Source of the DNA: Formosa haliotis
GTDB taxonomy: Bacteria > Bacteroidota > Bacteroidia > Flavobacteriales > Flavobacteriaceae
Assembly: GCF_001685485.1 (NCBI RefSeq)
Contig: NZ_BDEL01000001.1
Span: 4,065,501 to 4,129,500 of the forward strand
Direction: 5' to 3'
DNA length: 64,000 nucleotides
Numbering within the stretch: position 1 is the stretch's first letter; the number at the start of each line of letters is the position of its first letter. Both the position numbers and the translations under genes were made by a program. Below are positions 56,769 to 64,000 of this stretch, one piece after another. The notes under the pieces are model-generated. The model did no database searches. It worked only from the letters and a program-made list of their open reading frames with translations, and was not told the origin of the DNA.

Positions 56769-59330
56769 ATGGCAGAAGGAGAAAAGCTTATTCCAATTAA
56801 TATAGAGGACGAAATGAAAACGGCCTACATTGATTATTCAATGTCGGTCATTGTGTCACGTGCCTTACCAGATGTTAGAGATGGATTAAAACCGGTACAT
56901 AGACGTGTTTTATTCGGAATGCATGAATTAGGAATTAGAGCAACTGGTGCACATAAAAAGTCAGCAAGAATTGTTGGGGAAGTATTAGGAAAGTACCACC
57001 CACACGGAGATACGTCGGTTTACGATGCTATGGTGCGTATGGCTCAAGAATGGAGTTTACGTTATATGTTAGTAGACGGCCAAGGTAATTTTGGTTCTGT
57101 AGATGGCGATAGTCCGGCAGCAATGCGTTATACAGAAGCACGTATGCGTAAAATCTCTGAGGACATGTTGGCAGATATAGATAAGGAAACTGTAGATCAT
57201 AAATTAAATTTTGATGATACCTTACAGGAACCAACCGTATTGCCAACTCGAATTCCAGGTTTATTAATTAATGGAGCTTCAGGAATTGCCGTAGGTATGG
57301 CAACCAATATGCCACCACACAATTTAACTGAAGTTGTAGATGGTATTGTTGCATTTATTGAAAATAAAGATATTGAAGTCGACGAGCTTATAAATTATAT
57401 TAAAGCTCCAGATTTTCCTACCGGAGGAACTATTTATGGTTACGATGGAGTTAAGGAAGCTTTTCGTACAGGTCGTGGACGTATAGTAATGCGTGCCAAG
57501 GCTAATATTGAGGAGGTACAAGGTCGTGAATGTATTATTGTTACAGAAATTCCGTACCAAGTTAATAAGGCAGACATGATTAAAAAGACTGCCGATTTAG
57601 TTAACGAAAAGAAATTAGAAGGTATCGCTACTATACGCGATGAGTCTGATAGAAACGGAATGCGTATTGTTTTTGTGTTAAAGCGAGAAGCCATTCCTAA
57701 TATTGTACTAAACAAATTATACAAGTATACACAACTGCAAACGTCTTTTAGTGTAAATAATATTGCATTAGTAGAAGGGCGTCCGCAATTATTAAACTTA
57801 AAAGATTTAATCCATCATTTTGTTGAGCACAGACACGAAGTTGTTGTTAGACGTACAACTTACGAATTACGTAAAGCAGAAGAGCGTGCACATATTTTAG
57901 AAGGATTAATTATAGCTTCTGATAATATTGATGAAGTAATAAAAATTATTAGATCTTCTTCTAACGCCGATGAAGCTAGAGAACGTTTAATAGAACGTTT
58001 TAAACTTTCGGAAATACAAGCGAAAGCTATAGTCGAGATGCGTCTTCGTCAACTTACCGGACTGGAGCAAGATAAATTACGTTCAGAATATGACGAAATT
58101 ATGTTAACTATAGAAGACTTAAAGGATATCCTAGACAAGAAAGAACGTCGTATGGATATTATTAAGGAAGAGCTTATAGTTATTAGAGATAAGTATGGCG
58201 ATGAGCGTCGTTCGGTTATAGAATATGCTGGAGGAGATTTAAGTATTGAAGATATGATTCCAGATGAGCAAGTTGTAATTACAATTTCGCACGCTGGGTA
58301 TATTAAACGTACATCGCTTACAGAATACAAAACGCAACATAGAGGTGGTGTTGGACAAAAAGCATCGACCACACGTAACGAGGATTTCTTAGAACATTTA
58401 TTTGTAGGTACCAACCACCAGTATATGTTATTCTTTACACAAAAAGGAAAATGTTTCTGGATGCGTGTATACGAAATCCCGGAAGGTAGTAAAACCTCTA
58501 AAGGAAGAGCGATTCAGAATTTAATAAATATCGAGCAAGACGATAAAGTCATGGCGTTTATTTGTACGCAAGATCTTAAAGATGAAGATTACATTAATAG
58601 TCATTATGTAATTATGGCGACTAAAAATGGCCAGGTTAAGAAAACATCTTTAGAGCAATATTCTCGTCCGAGAACCAACGGAATTAACGCGATTACCATT
58701 AAGGAAGATGATGTGCTTTTAGAAGCTAAGCTTACCACAGGAACAAGTCAAGTTATGTTGGCATTAAAATCTGGTAAAGCCATTCGTTTCGAAGAAGCTA
58801 AAACAAGACCAATGGGTAGGGGAGCCTCTGGAGTTAGAGGTATCACACTAGCTGAAGAAAATGACGAAGTTATCGGAATGATTACTGTAGAAAACCCACA
58901 AGAAGAATCTGTACTTGTAGTCTCTGAAAACGGATATGGTAAACGTACCTATATTGACGATCCAGAAGATGGAGAACCAGTATACCGAATTACAAATCGT
59001 GGAGGAAAAGGTGTAAAAACTATTTCTATTACAGAAAAAACAGGTAAATTAGTGGCAATCAAGACGGTATCAGATTCAGATGATCTTATGATTATCAATA
59101 AATCGGGTATTGCTATTAGAATTGCTGTTAAAGATTTACGTGTAATGGGTCGTGCAACGCAAGGGGTAAAACTTATTAATTTACGTAATGGAGATTCTAT
59201 TGCAGCTGTTGCTAAAGTGATGCATGAAGAAGAAACTTTAGAAGACTTGGAAGGAGCAGAGGGTGATATTATTCCTGTAGACGGAGAAGATTCACCATCT
59301 ATTGAAAACAATAACTTAGAAAATAATTAA
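56769..59330 (+). CDS. gyrA: DNA gyrase subunit A
   Basis: GyrA is the breakage-reunion subunit of gyrase, which introduces negative supercoils with GyrB. The 853-residue protein has the active Tyr in [10 protein letters not shown] (about residue 120) and the quinolone region [20 protein letters not shown] coiled-coil arm and a C-terminal beta-pinwheel follow, the latter with the GyrA-box-like [11 protein letters not shown]. In the quinolone region, the position of E. coli Ser83 is Thr and that of Asp87 is Asp. The acidic tail ([11 protein letters not shown]) is typical. It is separated from the next gene by only 27 bases. Confidence 0.97.
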   Translation: MAEGEKLIPINIEDEMKTAYIDYSMSVIVSRALPDVRDGLKPVHRRVLFGMHELGIRATGAHKKSARIVGEVLGKYHPHGDTSVYDAMVRMAQEWSLRYMLVDGQGNFGSVDGDSPAAMRYTEARMRKISEDMLADIDKETVDHKLNFDDTLQEPTVLPTRIPGLLINGASGIAVGMATNMPPHNLTEVVDGIVAFIENKDIEVDELINYIKAPDFPTGGTIYGYDGVKEAFRTGRGRIVMRAKANIEEVQGRECIIVTEIPYQVNKADMIKKTADLVNEKKLEGIATIRDESDRNGMRIVFVLKREAIPNIVLNKLYKYTQLQTSFSVNNIALVEGRPQLLNLKDLIHHFVEHRHEVVVRRTTYELRKAEERAHILEGLIIASDNIDEVIKIIRSSSNADEARERLIERFKLSEIQAKAIVEMRLRQLTGLEQDKLRSEYDEIMLTIEDLKDILDKKERRMDIIKEELIVIRDKYGDERRSVIEYAGGDLSIEDMIPDEQVVITISHAGYIKRTSLTEYKTQHRGGVGQKASTTRNEDFLEHLFVGTNHQYMLFFTQKGKCFWMRVYEIPEGSKTSKGRAIQNLINIEQDDKVMAFICTQDLKDEDYINSHYVIMATKNGQVKKTSLEQYSRPRTNGINAITIKEDDVLLEAKLTTGTSQVMLALKSGKAIRFEEAKTRPMGRGASGVRGITLAEENDEVIGMITVENPQEESVLVVSENGYGKRTYIDDPEDGEPVYRITNRGGKGVKTISITEKTGKLVAIKTVSDSDDLMIINKSGIAIRIAVKDLRVMGRATQGVKLINLRNGDSIAAVAKVMHEEETLEDLEGAEGDIIPVDGEDSPSIENNNLENN

Positions 59331-59357
59331 TAAACATATTAACTTAATTTGATTACA

Positions 59358-60598
59358 ATGAAAAAACAGATTATAGTTGCTTTAGCTTTATCGGTTAGTG
59401 CATTTGCAGTCGCACAAAAAAAGAACTAAAAGCAGCAGAAAAAGCAATTAAAGGTAACAATTATGCAGAGGCAAAGGCCGCTTTAAATCAAGTAGAGCCA
59501 ATGTTATCTTCTATAGATGAAAAGTATAAGTCGAAGTATTATTTTTTACAAGCTGAGGCTTTATATGCTAACGGTGCAGGATCTGAAGCCGATGTTACAA
59601 AAGCCATAGAAAGCTTAAATAACGTAGACGATTCTATGAAAAGCGAAGTTGTAGAATTTAAACAAGAAATGCAAAACACATTTTTAGTTAAAGCTAACAA
59701 CGATTTTAAAAATAAAAATTACTCAGCAGCAAATAAGGAATTTGAACAATTGTATAACATCATGCCTTCAGATACGACTTATTTATATTATGCAGCTGTA
59801 AGTGCAGTTAGCGATCAAGATTACGATTCAGCTTTAAAACACTATATTAAATTAGATGAATTAGGGTACACAGGTATTGAGACGCAATATTATGCAACAA
59901 ACATTTCTACTAACGAGGAAGAAGTAATGTCTGAAAGCCAAAGAGATTTATTTGTAAAGGCAAAATCTCATATCAAGCCAGGTAAACGTAAAACAGAATC
60001 TAAGCAAGCCGAAATTACTAAAAACATTGCTTTAATTTATGTGTCTCAAGGTAAAAATGATGAGGCTTTAGAAGCGGTTAAAAAAGCAAGACAACAAGAT
60101 CCAGAAAATTTAGATTTATTATTAACAGAAGCTAATTTATACTTAGAATTAGGAGAAACAGATAAATTTAAAGAATTAATGGAAGCAGCTGTTGCAAAGC
60201 AACCAGACAATCCAAACTTACATTACAACATTGGTGTTATTTCTTTAAAGAATAAAGAATTTGAAGCAGCAAGAACATCTTTTGAAAAGGCACTACAATT
60301 AAAGCCTGATTATGCAGATGCAGCCTTAAATGAGTCTACAACTTACATTGATGAAGGAAACTCTTTAATTGAAGAAATGAACAGTTTAGGTACTAGTAAA
60401 GCAGATAACCAACGTTATGATGAATTACGTGCTAAGAAAACAAGTTTATTCGATAAAGGGGCGCAAGTTTTAGAGCAATATATTGCTAAAAACCCTAACC
60501 CAGAGCCAAACATTTACCAACAATTAATTAATATTTACAATGCTGTTGGAAACGATAAAGCTAAAGACATTCAAGCAAAATTAGACGCTTCTAAATAA
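59358..60598 (+). CDS. Secreted TPR-repeat protein, frameshifted right after its signal peptide
   Basis: ATG 59358 begins a clear signal peptide (MKKQIIVALALSVSAFAVAQ). The reading then meets an A-run (59416-59422, seven A) and stops two codons later. One more A would give AQKKELKAAEKAIKGNNYAEAKAAL and join the signal to the long frame. The long frame alone would have to start at 59501. The restored product has 413 residues and consists of TPR repeats, for example NKDNYAEA-like units, AKQPDNPNLHYNIGVISLKN and ALQLKPDYADAALNEST. The last gives a protein-interaction scaffold, probably in the periplasm. A gyrA transcript may extend into it, as only 27 bases lie between. Function unknown. Confidence 0.87.
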
Positions 60599-60620
60599 GT
60601 AGTTTTCTTATTATAATTTT

Positions 60621-60657
60621 AAAACCCATGATGTTTATTCGTCATGGGTTTTTTTAT
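60621..60657 (+). terminator. Terminator after the TPR gene
   Basis: An 11-bp perfect stem (AAAACCCATGA at 60621-60631 with 60642-60652) with a 10-base loop is followed by a T-run to about 60655. Confidence 0.85.
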
Positions 60658-61382
60658 GTCTTTACGTAAGTAATATGGCTTTATAGAAGTGAGGGTAGGA
60701 ACATCATTTTAACTAAAAATAAGCCCTTTGTTTTGTGTTTCTTAAATGGTTAATATTAGTTTGGCTATTTTAGGCTAAACGCTCTTTGAATAGCTTTAAA
60801 TACTGTTTGGAGTTTTAATACATAATCATTTCAGAAAATTAATGGGTAATAGACATAAAATTAATTGTAACCTTGAGTTTTGGTGGGACGGATAGGGGAC
60901 TAACATCTTAAAAATCCGAAATGAATTTTACCAAAACAATCTGGACTATCAAGTTGGGGCTATGGATAACATTTATAATTGGATGTTTGGAAAATAAGAA
61001 GATATTAATCGTATTATAAGATGGTTTCTTTGGGGGCATTAATGAGAAAAATCTACTCCTACGTCAATCATAATTAGCATTACAGTTAAAGCAGATTTAT
61101 GTTGCTTGATCCGTTTTAAGATTTATTACTGGATTATTATATTAAGGATTAGGAAAGAATGGTGTATTAGTAATCCTATTATTTCTTGGTGCTAAAATGG
61201 TTTAAAGGATTAGTAGTTTAACTCAGTGGGGGAATTGAGGTTGATATGATATTTAAGAAACCTTTTAGTTAAGGTTAATTAAATTTTATTTTCAATGGTA
61301 CCCTTGGGTTAAGATTACAACGAATAAGGAGTAGCTTAGATTGAATTAAAAGGTAGTGAGGAGTAAGAAATTCTATGCCAAT
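60658..61382 (+). other. Gene-poor region of about 0.7 kb
   Basis: No gene-length frame exists on either strand. The only notable frame is 60921-61019 (32 codons, MNFTKTIWTIKLGLWITF...), which looks like a membrane or lipoprotein signal but ends at once. Downstream frames of similar size suggest decayed sequence, but no homologous gene could be recognised. No repeat or RNA structure was seen. Confidence 0.4.
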
Positions 61383-61410
61383 AAAAAAGCCGCTGTAAAG
61401 CGGCTTTTTT
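61383..61410 (-). terminator. Terminator after the PorE-like OmpA gene
   Basis: A 12-bp stem (AAAAAAGCCGCT at 61383-61394 with 61399-61410) has a GTAA loop and A/T runs on both sides. It lies 24 bases past the stop. Confidence 0.88.
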
Positions 61411-61433
61411 TAATTTATATGATAATAGGATGA

Positions 61434-63350
61434 TTAATTATCAGTGTCTTCTAAGATAATAAACTTAGAACGTCTGTTAGCTTGATGTTCTTCTTTAGTA
61501 CATTTTACACCGTTAGAACAACCGTTAACCAATTGAGTTTCTCCGTAACCAATAGCACTTTCAATTCTACTTGGATCAATCTCTCTAGATAAGATATAAT
61601 CTCTAGTAGATTTAGCACGTTTGTCAGATAAGGTTAAGTTATAGTTATCTGGTCCGCGGCTATCTGTATGCGATTCAATTTTAATACGCATATTAGGGTG
61701 TTCTCTCATTACCCCAACAATGTTTTCAAGTTCGTAAGCAGCATCAGTTCTAATATCCCATTTGTCGAAGTCGAAGTAAATTGGATTAATAACAATCTCG
61801 TCTTCTATAATTAGAGGGATTAAATTAAGATCTGTAATAATTTCGTTTCCGTTGATTAATGATGTATTTACTTCTCTTAAATCGTCTTTGTAATCGGCCT
61901 TACTACCTAAAACATTATACTTAGAGTTACACTTCACTCTAAAAGAATACATACCATCTTCTCCAGTCATAACTTGTTGCATAACTTTTCCAGTTTCATC
62001 AATTAACTGTACTGTTGCGAAAGATAATGGAACAAGGGTTCTGCTATCTCTAACTGTACCTTTAATAAGTTGAGAACAGATTTCGAATGAATAGATATCG
62101 TCGCTTCCCATTCCGCCTTCACGGTTAGAAGATAAATACCCACGGCCATTTTTTGCATCTATATTGAAAGCAAAATCATCGAAACCACTGTTAAAAGGAG
62201 CTCCTAAATTTTCAACCTTTGTACCTCCTTTAAGGACATCTGATTTAAAAATATCTAAGAATCCTAAGTTTACATAACTGTCTGATGAAAAGTATAAGGT
62301 GTTATCCTCATCAACAAAAGGAAACATTTCTTTTCCTTCAGTGTTAACCGCAGCACCTAAATTAACAGGAAAACCATAATTGTCTTCTCCTAAAATGGCT
62401 ACTTTCCAAATATCTGTTTGACCAAATCCACCTTCTCTATCTGAAGTAAAGTATAACGTTTTGTTATCTGGACTTAAAGCAGGGTGACCAGTAGAGTATA
62501 CACGGTCGTTAATAGATAATTCTTTAACATCTTGCCAAGTACTATCTATATACGTTGCTTTATAGATTTTTAAGTGAGAAGTTCCTTCTCGGTCTGCTTT
62601 TAATTTTTTGTTTTTACTTACGTTATCTCTAGTAAAATACATGGTTTTACCGTCGTTGGTAATAGCAACACTAGCTTCATGATATTTAGTATTGATATCG
62701 GACCCTTTAATATAGTTAGGGTAGCTATAGTTTAATGCATCTTCACCATCTGTAGCTTCAGAAATTTGAGACTGGTAGATGTCTAGGAAAGGTTCATTGT
62801 TCCATACATATAATTCGTCTCTATTCTTTTTAGAAGTAGAAGCAAAGTAAAAGGTTCCATCGTATTCAACCCCACCAAAATCTGAATTTTTAGTGTTTAT
62901 TGGTAAATTTACTAATTCAACATAAACCCCTTCGGTACTTTTAAGTTTTTCATATAAAGCTACATTTGTAAAATCGGTTCCTTTGATTCGATCTTCATCT
63001 TTCTGAACTTCATTAAACTTTTCTAAGTATACCACAGCTTCATCGTACTGACCAAGACTTCTTAATGACTGAGCATATTTATAATAGTAAATAGGATCTA
63101 TATCCTCGTATTTATTTACAGCTACTTCATACCATTGAGCAGCTTTTTCTGAATTTGAGTTGTTGTAGTAACAATCTCCTAATCGCGTTAATACGTGGGC
63201 GCTACTGTCTCCTTTTTTTACAGCTTCTTGATATAAATCACTTGCTTTAACATAAGCGTAATTTTTGAAGAATTTGTCGGCTACCTTTTTTTGAGCAAAG
63301 ATAAAAGTACTCGAGAGCGCTAGTATTGTTAATATAATTTTTGTCTTCAT
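61434..63350 (-). CDS. OmpA-family PorE-like protein (TPR, beta-propeller, regulatory and OmpA domains)
   Basis: The 638-residue protein has a signal peptide at 1-19 (ending FAQ). TPR-like repeats occupy about 20-115. PD40-type beta-propeller strands (about 150-410) repeat patterns such as GKTMYFTRDN, NKTLYFTSDREGG and GRGYLSSNREGG. A carboxypeptidase-regulatory-like fold (about 420-500) contains IKGTVRDSRTLVPLSFATVQL. The C-terminal OmpA domain has INPIYFDFDKWDI and SHTDSRGPDNYNLTLSDKRA, which binds peptidoglycan. This domain order is that of PorE, a component linking the T9SS to the cell wall. It follows porP/sprF by 11 bases. Confidence 0.88.
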   Translation of the reverse strand: MKTKIILTILALSSTFIFAQKKVADKFFKNYAYVKASDLYQEAVKKGDSSAHVLTRLGDCYYNNSNSEKAAQWYEVAVNKYEDIDPIYYYKYAQSLRSLGQYDEAVVYLEKFNEVQKDEDRIKGTDFTNVALYEKLKSTEGVYVELVNLPINTKNSDFGGVEYDGTFYFASTSKKNRDELYVWNNEPFLDIYQSQISEATDGEDALNYSYPNYIKGSDINTKYHEASVAITNDGKTMYFTRDNVSKNKKLKADREGTSHLKIYKATYIDSTWQDVKELSINDRVYSTGHPALSPDNKTLYFTSDREGGFGQTDIWKVAILGEDNYGFPVNLGAAVNTEGKEMFPFVDEDNTLYFSSDSYVNLGFLDIFKSDVLKGGTKVENLGAPFNSGFDDFAFNIDAKNGRGYLSSNREGGMGSDDIYSFEICSQLIKGTVRDSRTLVPLSFATVQLIDETGKVMQQVMTGEDGMYSFRVKCNSKYNVLGSKADYKDDLREVNTSLINGNEIITDLNLIPLIIEDEIVINPIYFDFDKWDIRTDAAYELENIVGVMREHPNMRIKIESHTDSRGPDNYNLTLSDKRAKSTRDYILSREIDPSRIESAIGYGETQLVNGCSNGVKCTKEEHQANRRSKFIILEDTDN

Positions 63351-63361
63351 AGTGGTAGTCT

Positions 63362-64000
63362 TTAGAAATATCTAGGGGATTTAATACGTCTTTCTTTAAA
63401 TAATTCGAACATTAACATGATTTCGTGGGTTCCGCTTTGGTAGTGTCTTATTTCAGAATTCACTGGGAATTCATAAGTGTAACCAATTCGTATTTGTTTA
63501 GAAACTTGGAAATCAACCAAAGCTCCAATTGCATTTGTTCCTCTAAATCCATAATCAATAGTTCCATCTTGTAGGTCTCTATCATCTACACCTGGATTAT
63601 GTCTATAACCAGCACCTAACCATAATTTTTCGTAAAATAAGAAATTAGCAGTTAAGTCGTAAGATAAAGGTGCTCCATTTGTCGCTTTTACAAGGAACGA
63701 TGGTTTAAACTTAGTGTAGTCTCCAAGGTTAAATACAAATCCACCTGTAAAATAATAACTAACACGTTCTAACGCTTCGTACTCATCTGTAGCGTAATCG
63801 GTATTTAGAATACGAGGTGCCGATAAACCTAAATACCATCTGGTAGAGTGCCAGTATACACCAGCACCAAAGTTAGGCGACCAACGATCTTCTATACCAT
63901 AAATAACAGGGTCGTTAGGGTTGTCTAATCTAAAACCTTGATCTAAGCTATATTGGGTAAAACCAGCATTAAGACCAAAGGCTAATTTAGAGTTTTCTCC
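63362..64000 (-). CDS. PorP/SprF-family outer-membrane protein, C-terminal part; 5' end beyond the window
   Basis: On the minus strand the frame is open from the right edge to a stop at 63362-63364. The visible 212 or so residues include ENSKLAFGLNAGFTQY, WSPNFGAGVYWHSTRWYLGLSAPRIL, FTGGFVFNLGDYTKFKPSF, LWLGAGYRHNPGVDDRD and a final IRIGYTYEFPVNSEIRHYQSGTHEIML-type segment ending RRIKSPRYF. These are hallmarks of the PorP/SprF family. PorP/SprF proteins anchor or help export large T9SS substrates such as adhesins of gliding motility. The partner gene downstream is the PorE-like OmpA protein; the substrate gene would lie outside, upstream. Confidence 0.9.
   Translation of the reverse strand, partial: GENSKLAFGLNAGFTQYSLDQGFRLDNPNDPVIYGIEDRWSPNFGAGVYWHSTRWYLGLSAPRILNTDYATDEYEALERVSYYFTGGFVFNLGDYTKFKPSFLVKATNGAPLSYDLTANFLFYEKLWLGAGYRHNPGVDDRDLQDGTIDYGFRGTNAIGALVDFQVSKQIRIGYTYEFPVNSEIRHYQSGTHEIMLMFELFKERRIKSPRYF

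Noticed and set aside
60921..61019. 32-codon frame with a signal-like N-terminus
   Set aside because: Ends within a signal-length peptide, has no promoter or downstream frame, and cannot be told from chance.

Overview
The window is a chromosome segment from a low-GC member of the Bacteroidota, almost certainly a marine-type Flavobacteriaceae. The evidence is consistent: promoters of the Bacteroidota type (TAnnTTTG at -7, sometimes with TTTG about 18-20 bases upstream), almost no Shine-Dalgarno sites, and lineage-typical genes. These include PorP/SprF and a PorE-like OmpA protein of the type IX secretion system (T9SS), a DUF4835/PorD protein between coaBC and recN, YtxJ, an omega-like RpoZ after bamD, and a split 5'-nucleotidase. 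No tRNA, rRNA, CRISPR array, prophage or transposase gene was seen. The content is mostly housekeeping.

Layout. 1-4.8 kb (minus strand): the first codons of rplS, trmD, a membrane coiled-coil protein, a long GAPDH and an HtrA protease. 4.9-8.1 kb (plus): a peptidoglycan block of dapF, a GNAT acetyltransferase, mltG (frameshifted) and a lysozyme-like protein. 8.1-13.6 kb: mainly minus, with an RsmI-like methylase, a low-molecular-weight phosphatase, dnaA, yigZ, a HAD phosphatase and ribD. 13.6-20.4 kb (plus): GNAT, prmC, LOG and ligA, then three tandem paralogous multi-pass membrane proteins. 20.4-22.1 kb (minus): the split 5'-nucleotidase. 22.1-34.9 kb (plus): dapA, bamD, rpoZ, coaBC, the DUF4835 gene, recN, a 53-residue lipoprotein, fabI, a glycosyltransferase, YbbR, coaE, and an RprX/RprY-like two-component pair that ends in a repeat element.

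35.1-42.6 kb (minus): a lipocalin-like lipoprotein, miaA, a potassium channel with a C-terminal zinc ribbon, a DEDDh exonuclease/GIY-YIG fusion, yggS, a DUF1015 gene, a hydroxyacyl-CoA dehydrogenase and a Gfo/Idh/MocA oxidoreductase. 42.7-53.9 kb is mixed: pcm, patatin, an M61 peptidase, smpB, a small outer-membrane protein, clpB, ytxJ, a TlpA-like lipoprotein and hutH (frameshifted). 54-64 kb: clpC, gyrA, a secreted TPR protein (frameshifted), a gene-poor gap of about 0.8 kb, and the porE-like/porP pair, which runs off the right edge.

The observations most worth checking are these. (1) Three genes (mltG, hutH and the TPR gene) are each broken by what looks like one missing A in an A-run. The shared direction points to consensus error, although slippage is possible at the A7 run just after the TPR protein's signal peptide. 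(2) The exonuclease/GIY-YIG gene has no ATG/GTG/TTG start that keeps its catalytic DxE motif, and the first possible starts are ATT codons. (3) A 136-bp element at 34872-35007 has 21-bp terminal inverted repeats around two inverted REP-like units. (4) Several genes have the -7 box so close to the start codon that their mRNAs should be leaderless, and naive start calling falls inside the promoter. No clearly new multi-gene system was found; the three tandem membrane paralogs are the least explained coding block.
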